Assembly (NCBI GenBank): GCA_030789695.1
Contig: CM061133.1
Coordinates: forward strand, 98,165,128-98,229,127
DNA from: Scilla litardierei
Taxonomy: Eukaryota; Streptophyta; Magnoliopsida; Asparagales; Asparagaceae
DNA: 64,000 nucleotides
Direction: 5' to 3'
The notes below the pieces were generated by a model. That model saw only the letters and a program-made list of their open reading frames with translations. It was not told where the DNA came from and made no database searches. Shown here piece by piece: positions 21,484 to 33,857 of this stretch (the first letter of the stretch is position 1; each line of letters begins with the position of its first letter). The position numbers were made by a program, and so were the translations under genes.

Positions 21484-23804
21484 TGATGGATCTGGATCCT
21501 AGCCTAGAGGGGGGGGGGGGTGAATAGGCTAATAAAAAATTCTCGTGCAACCCACGAGAAATCACACGCAGTTAAAAGCACAACCAGAGTAATGAAAAGC
21601 AGACACAGAGTACACAGCAGATTTACCCTGGTTCGGTCGTCCCAACGACCTACTCCAGCCCCCAAAGCTAATACTAGATTGAATAGTGCAATATGTACAA
21701 AGTCATAAGTTAGAGCACGCTCAGAGCACCCTCTACGTCTCTACACTCGCCGGACTCTCAGTACCCCACACACAGTGTTTCCTCTCACTATCAATCCTAG
21801 CAAAGCTTTCTACCAGCTAGTCCCAAACTAGCTGGGTCCCACTTGTCTAGTCACAACTAGACAAGTCCCAAAACAGTCCACAAAAAATTGGTAAAAGTTT
21901 CCCCTACAGAGAACGTTACACTAAGACACAAATAAAGGAGTTTAGAGTTTAGAAATGCTCAGTTTGTGTCTGTGTAGGCGTCTCTGTCAATCTGCACGTC
22001 GTCAGCTCCAATCTGACGCAAACGGTGTCTCAATCCGACTCCTGGATGTCAAGTTATGCACTGGTCTGTGCGTAAAGCAATTTCAGTTCAATCCTCAATA
22101 AACTGCAGTCTGTGCGCTCAGTAACTCCTTAAGAATAAAGCGGTCGGTGCGCTAAGGAACTCAGTTCAGAATCTTTAAGTCACGGTCGGTGCGCAAAGCA
22201 ACTCCTTTAAAACCCCAATGCCAGGTCACATTCCAAAATTCGTGCTTCAGCAAGTTAATCCCCTCCGTTGCTTTGCTATGTTTTGATTTCTCTCCCGTTC
22301 GATTTCTTTCGCACAAACAACTCCACGTCAGGAAGGAATTAATTTTGCTTCTCTTCGTTTCCTCGCAAGGATAGCACACGTAAGCACGAGGATCTCGCCG
22401 TCTCCGTCTTTCTTTAGGGCATGCGGCAACACGCAGCGCTTCGACCGTCTTCTCCGACTCGCGACGTTCTGCAGCAATGAAGACGACGAGCTCTTCGCGA
22501 TCAACGACGCTCCATCGTGGATGCGGCTTACTGCACTCGAGTTCTTCAATGGTGGGCGACGGCGATGAACAGATGGCAACGACGATGGCAGACTCTCAAC
22601 GACGGCGAGTGATTGGATCTTCGTGCAGCGGCTTCTCCGATGACCGGCGGTGACTTATTCTTCGAGATGGCGTCTTCTTGGTCGTACATCGGTGATGGCT
22701 GACGGCTTTTGCTTTGACAGCAGTGGTCCTTCGACGGCAACGCTTCTGGCGCTCCTCGGGCTTAGGCGGTCCTTCGACGGCGACTTCCTCGTCATGACAA
22801 CGATGGCAACTTCGGCAATCAACTCAGCGACGACGACGCCGGCTTCCTGTGTGACGTCTTCATTCTCGTTCTCGACGGCTTCGACTTCTTCGCTGAACGG
22901 CGATCTCTCGGATTGGCAAGCTGAGTTGATCACCTCCTCCTTTGTTGATGCAGCAAGCTTGTTGTATTGAAGATGTAGCCTTGCGTGAGCTTGATTGCTT
23001 GTAGTTTGTAGAGGTGATATGGGGAAGTCTTCCTGTTGCTATGTAGAGCTTTGGACATGTAGGTTGAAGACTTACGGCAATGATGGATGTTTGTGTTGCT
23101 TGCAGCAAGGGGTATTTTTCTTGGTTTGGTTTTGCCTTGGTGTATTGCGGCTTGGGATATTAGGGGTTTGAACTTGGATAGCAATGGTCGACTTGTTTTA
23201 TGTATGCCGCACCTTTGACTTTGTGTTGCCGCAAAACTTTTTCAGCCCCAAGAAATTTTGTTGCCCTCTCTTTATTTCTATGATAGCCGCACAAAAATAT
23301 TTTGGTTGCCTCAAATTCTCTCTTCTCACCCAATAATATATATATAGGGTAGCCTAGGGTTTTTGGAGAAGAACCCTAAGAGATAGGAATTTGAAAGTGA
23401 TAGAGTTTGGCTAGGATGAGAACACAACCAACTAGGAATTTTGAAATTGGCTAGTGATAGGGTTGAGTCAATCAATTTGGGATTCTTATTTGATCTTATA
23501 GCAATACTAATGGGATTAGGAAGAATTCAAATATTTGAAAATCTTACTAAAAGATTTGATCAAGCCCATCTCACCCCCATCTCATCCCATATTGGACCAA
23601 GTCCAAATTTTGCTCTTCATTGACCAAGTCACACTTCTTTGTGCACAAACACTTCATCTCTCCCAATTTGCTATACGAATAGCAAATCCACCAAATATCG
23701 AAAGTGTATCATTTTGCCAAGCCTGAAACAAACTGAGCACACACATTAGATATACCGACACTTTTGTCATCATCAAACTAAGATCCGACACGTTTCTTCC
23801 AACA
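21484..23804 (-). repeat. 5' LTR of the gag-only Sirevirus
   Basis: Direct repeat of 15964-18279 with a longer poly-G run and a few substitutions. It is followed by ACCGC, which matches the left flank CCCGC at four of five positions. Confidence 0.92.
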
Positions 23805-23977
23805 ACCGCGTCTTATACGTCCGGATCAAAATCCAAACCCCCTTCGTAGTCTTGCTAGGACTACTCCGAGAACAGGAAGAGAGAGAGAGAATTTAGTCAC
23901 CGATCGAGCTTGCTCTAAAAGTCTGGAGCTACTCGATCGATGGCTTGGTGTGTTTTTCAACGAAGAGAGTGCACCCC

Positions 23978-23987
23978 TATTTATATA
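23978..23987 (-). promoter_or_regulatory. Putative TATA box of the solo LTR
   Basis: The minus strand reads TATATAAATA followed by GGGG, the same core and context as in the related LTRs at 43265 and 49724. It lies downstream (minus sense) of the GC-rich palindromic block. Confidence 0.6.
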
Positions 23988-24309
23988 GGGAGTCGGCACT
24001 CACTCTCTCGTTGCGAGCAATGTGGGACATTTCGTAAATGGGAGAAAAATCAATAAAGCCAATTTGGCTTAATTTCAAGTTAAAGTGAGCTTTTCATAAA
24101 AGCAAACTTTAACTAATTAATTCTCTTTGCACATTAAACTTTAGACACCAATCAAGTTATCAATCCGAAGGGCTTTGAATGGTGAATGCGTAGGAACCGA
24201 CGGCGACGAATTTCGACTTCGTTTGACCCCTCAAACAATTGCTCAAAGTTGAGCAAAATATCAAAATTCGTAGCTGTCATTTGGGGTTTCAAAAAACCCT
24301 AAAATGACT

Positions 24310-24450
24310 TAAGTTGTGGGCGCGTCCGCTATGCTTAGCGGGCGCGCCCGCCCAAGGGGAGGCAATGGCGGGCCACACGCCCGCTGGGCAGCGGGCGCTG
24401 GCCCGCTGCCGGAGCGGGCCGCGCCCGCTGCAGCCAGCTGGCTGCGCCCG
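24310..24450. repeat. GC-rich palindromic block in the solo LTR
   Basis: Overlapping inverted words such as GCGGGCGC, GGCCCGC and CAGCCAGCTGGCTG make a sharply GC-rich island in an AT-rich LTR. The related LTR at 42760-42980 has a different palindromic island at the same relative place. Confidence 0.7.
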
Positions 24451-25749
24451 TTTGCCTTGCCTATGGGCTTATTAGCCCAGTGGGTCTAACCCACTTCGCC
24501 TTGGACCGTTTTCGCGTTTCCGGGCTCGTTTGAGCTCCGATTTGGACACGGTTTGAACCTGTGTTTAGACCGGGACGATCCCGTCATCCAGGTTACCCTT
24601 TCCAATATATTTGTTCCTACTAAATTTGTTGTAACCAATTTACGACACGTTTAATCATAGTTTGCATCAAATGCAACGTTTGTCCCTATTGCTATTGCGA
24701 CTAACTTTCACAACATGACTTGTGAATATCATCGAATGATTTTCTCTCAATTAATCTTCCTATTACTAAGACACGAACACTACTCGGTGTGAGACCCTAC
24801 AGCCTGACCTTACTACAGGTTGGGGCTCGGAACCCCTAGACGACGGTCACTACGAGCAGTAGTTGTCGTCCCTGTTTCAGAATCATCATAACGTGATCGA
24901 CCCTTTGACAAAAGTATCATTGGGTTTGTATTGGCTGTGTTAGTGACAAACTCCGTTAGCCGTAGTCCCTTCATCAAGACTGTGTTTATGTTGGCCTAGG
25001 GTATGGTTTATTGTCAACCCTATTAGACAACATTGGTCAGTATACGGCGGTCTTTATTGTATACACGTTGTACTTCCTACAACGCACCCCGGCCGAGGAT
25101 TAACATAAAGACCGTACTGAGCCTGTAACACTAACTTCCTTTTAACAGAAGTGACGAATCCCATCTTAGTCATCTACTCGCCTCGAGAGCTTCGGGTGCA
25201 GCTCAACCTAAGATCTTTCAGCAGGCCTAGCCTCGAAGCTAGATCATAGGTCTAAGCTACACCGTTCATTCACAGGTTTGTACAAATGACTTCAGGTCTT
25301 AAGGACCAGCTAACCTATTATAAACCTAGAGTTATTAAAGACAGTTCAGTAAAAGTTAACCATTTAATAACTCTTATGTGGTCGTTCAGTGAACTCATTC
25401 TCTAATGAGCACTTATGTCTCGTCTCCGACTTCACCAAGTCGAATGACTATGAGATCATCATTACCCTAAGGTAAGACTAAGACACAATGGTCTATCCGA
25501 TGTGTCGATATCCAGTTCTCGACACATCTATGACCATGAACCGTTTAAGACTTGCGTTTCTATTCGGTCACTTACTTACTCATAATCGAGATCTCATCTA
25601 GATACGTAAGGACCTAACTATAAGTCTATGGATATTATCTAAGTATATTAATACGAACGTTAATATACTTAGAATAATACGTACCATATACCGTATGAAC
25701 AAAACGTATATCTGGGATAAATTGCCTTATGGGCACATATTCTCCTACA

Positions 25750-26620
25750 GATCCCTCAATTCGAAAGCGCTCAGGAATGGGCAATGTAGTATACGGGGTA
25801 TGCGAAGGCCCATGTAGCCAAAGGAATCTCTCGCATGCAATGGGTTTATTCATGTGCATGTTCGTCGGGACAGAGATATCAAGGGATGTAGGGCCAGGGC
25901 GTGTCATCGGGGATATCGAGAGAAATGGGAGGGATCTTGGCAATGATAGTGATAAATCCTTCGCAGTAGATCTTGTCGACAGGGTTGCCAAGTGTGAAAG
26001 AACATATGACCTAGCCATGAATCAACATAAAAAGAATGTGAGGTGATTTACTGTCATTCTCGTGAATAGTGCATGGCTAGGTCATGGCCCATAGAAATAG
26101 GAGCTCGTGCCTTGAGACTTGGCATGTCTCCTCTATACAAAAAAGAGAGTTTGCAATGATGCGGTGCACCAGGCAAAGGTAAGAATGTATGATGAGACCT
26201 TCACACTGGTGGTAGGGAAGCGGGTGAGGCTAGTAATCTATTCCCAAAAAGTATCAGGATCAAGCTTGTCGAGGAACAGGCTTTCATGCTTAAGGGAGTC
26301 CTGGAACTTGGCGGCAGGTCAATGAAATTGTGTGCTCCAGGCGTCATATGATAAGGAATAATCCTTGTTCATCAGTCTAAATGCGAACCCTAAGGATTGG
26401 TGCCTAAGCGAGCTAAGAAATTCCAAGGCGAGTCTCTTATAAGTGTGTGCCTCACAAGCTAAAAATTCATCCCACCCTATGTTAGAGAATAGGGTTTGGA
26501 CACCGTCGATGAGCCTTAGACAATCAAGAGTGGGAACACTCGGGAATTTGGTCTGGATAATGGCTTGGTGATCTAGGGATTCGAAAGTATCACGTTAAAG
26601 CTCATCTTTAAACACAATCC
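25750..26620 (-). pseudogene. Athila ORF (env-position gene), N-terminal and central piece
   Basis: Minus-strand translation shows the Athila ORF signature: DGVQTLFSNIGWDEFLACEA, then TYKRLALEFLSSL, then FAFRLMNKDYSLSYD, followed by a segment with MARSYVLSHLATL and PERFRIEGS up to the insertion point. Stops and frame changes interrupt it (near 26325, 26140 and 26040). This family lies downstream of pol in Athila elements, and its function is not established although an envelope-like role has been proposed. The C-terminal part continues at 15530-14813 beyond the solo LTR. Confidence 0.7.
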
Positions 26621-26961
26621 ACATGGTGTCAATCTGGGGATGGTGGCTGGGGGGTGGTGGTGGGGGTGGTGCAGATGTGGGATGGATCATCACTTGATGT
26701 GCGTGCACGTGTGGCCCTCAATCATACTTGTTGTGGGGGTCTGCATGACGTTTCATGTGGTTGGTGCATGGAGGCATGGTGATGGTGGTCGTTTTGGGTT
26801 AGGGTGTGGCCGATACGATGGAGATGGTGGCGGCGGCGGCGAGAGCAAGGCTGTGGGAGATGGACGAAATGATTTCGGAGGGGAGGTAGGAGTTTGGGAG
26901 GATATGATGCTTAGAGGTGGAGAGATTTGAGAGAGATGAATTCGAAACAGTTGGAGAAATG
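26621..26961 (-). other. Athila spacer between pol and the downstream ORF (left part)
   Basis: GT/GC-rich sequence with simple GGTGGTGGT and GGCGGCGGC runs. Frames on both strands reflect low complexity. It ends at the AAATG target site. Confidence 0.5.
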
Positions 26962-27787
26962 TGTAGTGACCCTGTGCTATGAGGAACAAATACTAGATGA
27001 GGGGTGAATAGTGTTTTATAGAATTATAAGGAATTTACGCCAAATAAAACCCTAATTAACCAACAAATGTGGAATGAAACAAGTGATCAACAACGCAAGG
27101 TAGAATGCAATGCAAACATGCAATGTACCCTGGTTCGGTGCCACCCAAGTCTCCCTGACTTGTTACTGGTGCCCTAATCCAGCAACACCCGGATCCCCTC
27201 CGGATACTCTAGCAAACCACTAAGATTTCCTTTAGCCCACTTGCGAAAACCCCACAAGTGCAATCGACCTACAATCGATGTCCGTGTATCCCACAACCCG
27301 GGAACATGCAAAACCTTAATCCCACAACTTGGGACTAAGCACACTCTCACAAACCGAGAGTAAAACTGAAATCTTGACTCCCACAACTTGGGATCAAGCC
27401 AATCCTCTCACCACCGTGAGTATACAACAAATATGAAGTATAAAGAATGAAATATAAAACTTCTTACCACAAAATCCTATGCCTTGAGAAATACTTACCA
27501 AAATAGGGCAAGAATGGATTTTGAGGAAGATGAGTTCACCAAACCCTAGCTCCACCAAGATGAGCAGCAATAGATGGCTAGGGAGAAGTTGGTGACTTGG
27601 ATTCAAGCTCTTAGCTTGAGTAGCTCACAAAGAATGAGAATCTCTCTTCAGGAATTTGGTGCTCAAAGAGTGAGGAAGAGATTCTTGTGAGAAGAGAGAG
27701 CTTTGAAATGGAGTTGAATGGCTCTTCTCTTGGATATGAAAATGTCTCTAATTTCAGCCTTGGAATACTGGTTTGAATCACTCAAAC

Positions 27788-27795
27788 TTATATAG
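27788..27795 (-). promoter_or_regulatory. Putative LTR TATA box (second copy at 36287-36294)
   Basis: The minus strand reads CTATATAA in both LTR copies, just downstream (minus sense) of the palindromic array. Confidence 0.5.
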
Positions 27796-27849
27796 AGAAG
27801 AGATAAAACGATCACAAAAATCATGGCATTAAATGCCCCAACGGCTCTA

Positions 27850-28510
27850 TTTCTGAAGCAATTAATCGGTCTAAGAAGGATCACTGACCGATTAGTTTTG
27901 CAACTAGTCTGTCAGTGAACCTTCTTGGACCGACTAGAAGGTTGACAGCAAAGACAGTGAAATGCTGAAGAAGAAGAACTAGTCGGTCTAAGAAGAAACA
28001 TCAACCGACTAGTTTGACATCTAGTCGGTCGGTGAGCCTTCTTAGACCGACTAAGAAGTTGACAGCAAAGATAGTGAAATATGAAGAAGAAGAACTAGTC
28101 GGTCTAAGAAGAAACATCAACCGACTAGTTTGACAACTAGTCGGTCGGTGAACCTTCTTGGACCGACTAAGAAGTTGACAGCAAATAAGTCGAATATCAC
28201 TAGGAGAACTAGTCGGTCTGAGAAGGATTCCCAACCGACTAGTTGGACAACTAGTCGGTCGGAGAACCTTCTTGGACCGACTAATTGGTCAACAAATAGG
28301 CTTGAATCAATTAGGATAACTAGTCGGTCTGAGAAGGATTTCCAACCGACTAGATCGTCATCTAGTCGGTCGGTGAACCTTCTTGGACCGACTAACAGAC
28401 CAACAGTGAAAGGGCTAAATTTAACTAGGATGTCTAGTCGGTTCAAGAAGAATTTCCAACCGACTAGATCGTCATCTAGTCGGTTGGTTCTTCTACTTGA
28501 ACCAACTAAG
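27850..28510. repeat. Tandem array of CTAGTCGGT/ACCGACTAG palindromic units, 3' LTR copy
   Basis: Five to six units of about 105-120 bp each contain AACTAGTCGGTC, then an ACCGACTAG partner, then a second CTAGTCGGTCGG...GGACCGACTA pair. The units end with variants of TTGACAGCAAAGA. The array lies upstream of the TATA motif. Palindromic clusters in this position are a Sirevirus feature. Confidence 0.85.
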
Positions 28511-29191
28511 ATGCATATGAAGCCATGAAAAGAAGCGATGAGCTACGGGAAACTTTCTAATGGCTTCTATGGCAATCCTAGAGATAAGGTATGATAGTTA
28601 AGAAGATTTCTAGGCAAGTACTACTAAAAGCTTAACATTCTATGAGATGAAGCTAGAAGACAATATAAATAACATGACGAACCGTCTTCAAAGCTTCAAC
28701 ATGGAGAATCCGAATCCCTTGACTTCATGAATAACTCCTTGAGCTTCAACGAAGCTCCAGGCACAACGATCACGCGTTCTGAGGAAGTCTTGGGACGTCG
28801 CTTGAGATGTACAAAGTAATTTGACGACGATCTCCATAATTCTTCATGGTCCTGAGTCTTTTAGTTGAATGTCTCCAACGTCATAGTCTTTGATCCTCAA
28901 GGTGTCTTTGACGCTTTTGAAACATTTATTCCTTTGTTCTCTTTGGATTGAATCTCCATTCATTTGTTGATGCCATTGGCTTGAGGTTAGAGGTAGCCTT
29001 TGAGTTCTTCAAGCCAATGCTTCACCTTTGTTGATCTACCAAGTCCTCCACTTGAATCAACACGTGTAGTCACTTATGATCTTCTTGAATCTAATTGGTG
29101 ACTTTTTAGCTAACTGCAAACACATGAGTTAGTCACAATGATTTGTGTTTGATCATCATCAAAATCAAGGTGGAGAGTCCGATACTCAACA

Positions 29192-29205
29192 TTCTCCCCC
29201 TTTTT
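29192..29205 (-). other. Polypurine tract of the 26962-37691 element, with further copies
   Basis: AAAAAGGGGGAGAA on the minus strand abuts the 3' LTR. Additional AGGGGGAG-type tracts occur at 29271-29278, 29484-29491, 29603-29615 and 33136-33143. Multiple PPTs are typical of Sireviruses. Confidence 0.8.
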
Positions 29206-32200
29206 GATGATGACAAACCAAATATAAACAATATAAATAATTGTGCATTAAATATACTTACTCCCCCTGAAATGATGCCAATCAAGTTAATATCAATAGT
29301 CAATAGCATCATTCAGCAGTTAATAGTGTGTGTATCACATGAGGTTGTATATATATCGCATGAATGACCAGAAATAATATGCGTACACAATACAAATCAT
29401 ATAGGTGATACACATCATAAACATGAGCATGATTACCAATATATATATAATGTAATCAATATAAACTAAGGTAATCACCAATGCTCCCCCTGAATCATAT
29501 ACATGAACGATCATACATAAAGTCTATGATCATACATAAAGTCTATATGATTCAAGTTGTTGTTTAACACTCAATATTTAACAAGCACATCCTTTGTTTA
29601 CTTCTCTCCCCCTTTGGCATTATCCAAAAGACATGGGGGTATAGAAACAACAAAAGCAAGAAAAGAGTGGAAAACTAAAAGGTACATCTAATGCAAACTA
29701 GATAAGCTACCAATTTAAAACAAGATATCAAAATAAAGATATCAATTGCAAGAGCACATATCCAACAACAACTCAACTACCCTCAATTATCACAAGAAGA
29801 TAAGCAATAAGCATATGTAATAAAGGATTACAATAGATACTAATTGTAAAGAGTAGTGTGAACAGTGTTAGAAAAGTAACAATGCAAAAATCATGACATC
29901 ACTTGTGAAAGAATAACAAGTGATCAAATAGTGTCAAGTACACAAACAAACTCAATTATCACAAAATTTATAACATTAAGCAAAATGTGCTAGACTGTCC
30001 TTGAGCAAGAGCATGCCATATGACATGAACATGATTAAATACATAAAGGTGGAATCAAAATCATCACAAAGACATAGATCAACATTTTTTAGCGAATTGA
30101 GTGCATGGAAAATAATTCTATGTTTTCATACAAACAAAGCTATCAAATCAACATAATCGTCGAGCGACGAAGTAAATATCAGTAAACTGAGATCTAAGTC
30201 AAACATAAAAAATGCAATGATAAGCATGAATGCCAAACATGACTATGGAAAAGTTTAATCATGTGTACAAAGTTATGTTATGAAATAATAACATAAATTA
30301 AGTATAATGGCATGAGAAACCAATTGTAGGTATACCAAATCTAAGTGAAGTGTGCGATGTGGGCAAACACAAATATCTATATCATGCAAAAGTGTTATGC
30401 CAAAATAGAGATAGAACTTCATAAAATGTATGGCATACACAATTCTAGCACACTAGGATACTAATTGAAACAATGTCCAGAAGAGATACTCACAGAATGA
30501 GTCAATGATAAGCATGGAATGCTATGAGCATAAAGAAGATAAGTACTATATCATAAGCTCAAAACTAGCATCAAGCAAGAGCATGAAAAGATGATATCCA
30601 ATATAAATAGACTAATACAGTGTGCAAAGTAGGTAAATAATGTCAAGATCATGACATCACTTGATAAGGCAACCAAGTGAACAAATAGAGACATGATCTC
30701 ATCCTAGCTCAATTGTCACAAAGGATTCAACATGAGGCATACTGTGACAAAACATTTTCTGAACAAAGGCATGAAGATACTCTACGTTCAAAGTCACAAG
30801 GTAGGACATAAATGAATAAAGTTATCATGAACATCGCATGCATGCATACCAATTGTGTGAATAGAATAAATAGCTTGTGTGAACACAATATAATCGGAGG
30901 TAGCATCAAAAAAGTCATAGTGCATCAAGATATATTCATGGAAGAATATCTATGACAGAATATACATATCATCAAACACAATATAAAGCTTATATGATCG
31001 TGTATAGCACAAGTTATCTCTAACATCTCATAAAAATAGCAAAAATATGAGCATGAGATGAGAGATGACATAGTGAGAAATATAGCTTGAAGATCACTAA
31101 CTAATATGAATGAGTATTATGTCACTTGTGAAAATATCATACATGAAAGATTTAGCTATAGACATGAAAGATCTCTTGAATAAAATTATAGCTAAACATC
31201 AGTTATGAAGTAATTAAAATGACAAGTAACATACATTGATCACCCCAAATCATATCAATACGTCTCATAAAGATAATCATACAAACTATAAGAAAAGTAT
31301 GTGATGTGTGGTGATACAATGAACAAATATGCAAAAAGATCCTAAATCATTAATCTTATTCATGACATGAATTATGTATAACATGATGACGTATAACATG
31401 CCATGTCATACTTAATACAATCTAATAAACAAATAAGCATGTCATACACATCAGTTATCATATCCATAATATTTAACAATCTTTACAAAGAAGCATGCAT
31501 GTGAGGAATGCGATGTGTAATGACAACGTGTTCCAAAGATATGAACATCAATAAACTACTAACCAATTCATTATATGAATGTTATAGCTATCATGGTACA
31601 TGAGTCGTAATAAGACATATATGACATACATGAACAAGGTAGTCACATAAACAAACAATCTTCATGAGGGTGTGACAAGAATGAGCTAATGAAGAAGTAT
31701 GCTATATTACAAAAATCTAATATATTAAAATACCAATTGTAAACATGGTAGTCAAAACCAATAGATTAAAATACCAATTGTACAAAACACATACTTACAA
31801 CCATTTAGCTCTCCCTATAAGTGTGCGTCTCCAATGCGCCATCCTTTCCTTTGAATTGATCCATCATTTGTAAACCAAGGAGTGTGTAGAGTAGGCATCT
31901 TACACAACAATCTGACAATTCAACAATTGGTGGTATCCAAAAACTTTTTGGATCCAATAGGTTAAGGAACAAAATCAAGTAGTCCAATAACCAATCATTT
32001 ACCAATTGTAAATAACATTCATCAATAGAAATGCATGACATGCATTAATAGGAGTTATTATAATCACGAAAATCATACATATAAGGAATTAACAGTTCTC
32101 AACCATTAGAAATTAGATACACCTATACTAATAATTCCTATGCATATGATTTAGTCAAGCAACATCATTATGAATACACACATCTAATACAATAGTGTGT

Positions 32201-33857
32201 GCAAGAGAGATATCACGTTCAATATGCACATGTACACAAAATAAACATTCACGGCACACCACATATTGAAGGAAGGCAAGAAAAGTAATACCACAAGGAG
32301 TGTGCATGAAAAGCATACAGTATTAATTTTCAATACCAAATTTCTCTTTCCCTTTTGGCATATCAACAAGATAGGAAGGTGCAAATTGATAATAAATCAC
32401 CAAGAGTTAGAGAAATCAACTAATCTATATGCATAACATAATATGAATGAAATGCAATGACATATAAATGAAAATAACATGATAGCAATTGAAACATATC
32501 ATACTCCCACACAATCAAACAAACTATGCAAACTTGGGAGTAGTGGACGAACTCACATATATATATGAGTATAAAAAGTAATCATACAAGCATGGTACCC
32601 AAGTAATGAAGTGCAATATGAGTGAGTTAGCAAGGTGAAAATCAAATAAAGACTGAGTTTGATTTTTATATAAAGTCGCATGAGAATATGTCAATCCTAA
32701 TATACGATTCTATATGTGTGTTCATATCGTGCCTAGAAAAATTCTTAGGAAGCCAAAAGATAGTGATTTGGGATTCTTAAGTAGAGGTTGTGTAGTGGCA
32801 TGAGTAGGAAGTTGGGATGCACGCTTGTGAAGTGGAACATAAATATAAGCGTGTCCCGTGTGTGAAACATGCAAATGAGCATTAATTCTAACATGAAAAT
32901 TTTAAAGCCACATGTTATAAATAATCCTCGAATAAACATATGAGTAAGAATTATGAATACACAATGCACATCAGTCAAGAATTTGACACACATGAACTAC
33001 ATAGACATGAATTACATACAAGACACACAATATGCAAACATATGATATGCATGAGATAGTCTCAAACACAAAGTGACATCTACATGCATCCAACACACGT
33101 GGATACCAAATGTAAGAATATACTTACAACATTAAGCTCCCCCTACTTTGGTGCATCACTTAAGCACCATCAACTCCATTTGAATGAAAGTCTTTGCAAA
33201 TCAAGGAGTTGGTAGAGTTGGTATCCTAATGTGGATTGAACCTAGAAAACATAATTTTGGTATCCAAAAACCTTTTTGGATCCTATGGGTTAGGCAACAA
33301 ATTTAACAAACTAAATTCAAATTATTGTAACCCATATCCTAATGTAATCATACACAATATTAATGAAACATGTAATCATGTTACTAGATAAATATATAAC
33401 CATATACATGCATGTACCAAATGTACCAAAAGTAAATATGTATATTAATCCAAAAGCATGACATGCATCATATGCAACAAAACACAAATGTGAACCAAAG
33501 CATGTGTTGCATAAAAATATTAAATATTTTAGACATGAAAATCCTAAACACAGTGATTTACTAATGATCAAACAATAGAAATCAAATTCAATATGAATTT
33601 AAGTTTCTAACAAACATGAGCATCTAAGACCAATATGCAAACAAAAGAATAAACCAATTCTTAACACAAATGCTTTGGTACCCATAAAATGAATATAAGC
33701 TTATGATACCAAGCAAGTTGGGTTAACGAAACTAGCCCTTTGGAAGCCAAGTCCAAGAGGACCGTGATTTCCCAACATAGTCACCATTCAAAATAATATC
33801 ATGAATATAAGATTGCACATACATATCCTTAGCATGATTACTAGTGTTCTTAGGACC
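29206..33857 (-). other. AT-rich non-coding interior where pol would be expected
   Basis: About 4.6 kb without a supported coding frame on either strand, very rich in CATATGA/ACATGA-like words. Two related blocks of about 190 bp (31795-31985 and 33125-33310) share ACCAATTGTA-type starts, CAAGGAGT, and a GGTATCCAAAAAC...TTTTTGGATCC hairpin. Confidence 0.6.

Larger units (their letters stand above)
15964..23804 (-). mobile_element. Gag-only (non-autonomous) Sirevirus-type element, apparently young
   Basis: Two LTRs of about 2.32 kb (15964-18279 and 21484-23804) begin TGATGGATC and end TTCCAACA on the plus strand and differ by only a few visible substitutions and a poly-G length change. The flanks are CCCGC and ACCGC, a 5-bp TSD with one mismatch. 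The interior of 3.2 kb (18280-21483) has a perfect iMet PBS, one intact gag and a PPT, but no protease, integrase, RT or RNase H. It must depend on an autonomous relative for mobility. It lies inside the solo LTR. Confidence 0.9.
15531..25749 (-). mobile_element. Solo LTR with TSD GATCC, itself interrupted by a Sirevirus
   Basis: The plus-strand ends are TGTTGGGG at 15531 and CTCCTACA at 25749, flanked on both sides by GATCC (15526-15530 and 25750-25754). No PBS or PPT lies outside either end, so this is a single LTR left after recombination between two LTRs. Without the nested element (15964-23804) it is about 2.38 kb. Its 3' half (minus sense) is homologous to the LTR of the Copia element at 42395-43857, in opposite orientation, including the TATA region and the end ...CAACA. 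Confidence 0.88.
26962..29191 (-). repeat. 3' LTR of the 26962-37691 element
   Basis: TG...CA bounded direct repeat of 35456-37691. It carries the ACTAGTCGGTC array and a TATA motif (TTATATAG, 27788-27795). Confidence 0.93.

Noticed and set aside
26640..26930. 96-codon Gly-rich frame
   Set aside because: Caused by GGTGGTGGT/GGCGGCGGC runs in the Athila spacer, antisense to the element.
27850..28510. Regularly spaced palindromic repeats considered as a CRISPR array
   Set aside because: The spacers are themselves repeated, the block is present in both LTRs of a eukaryotic retrotransposon, and there are no cas genes.
28130..28528. 132-codon frame rich in TSRSxNLLGPT repeats (also at 36630-37028)
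   Set aside because: It is a translation of the CTAGTCGGT palindromic array, not a gene.
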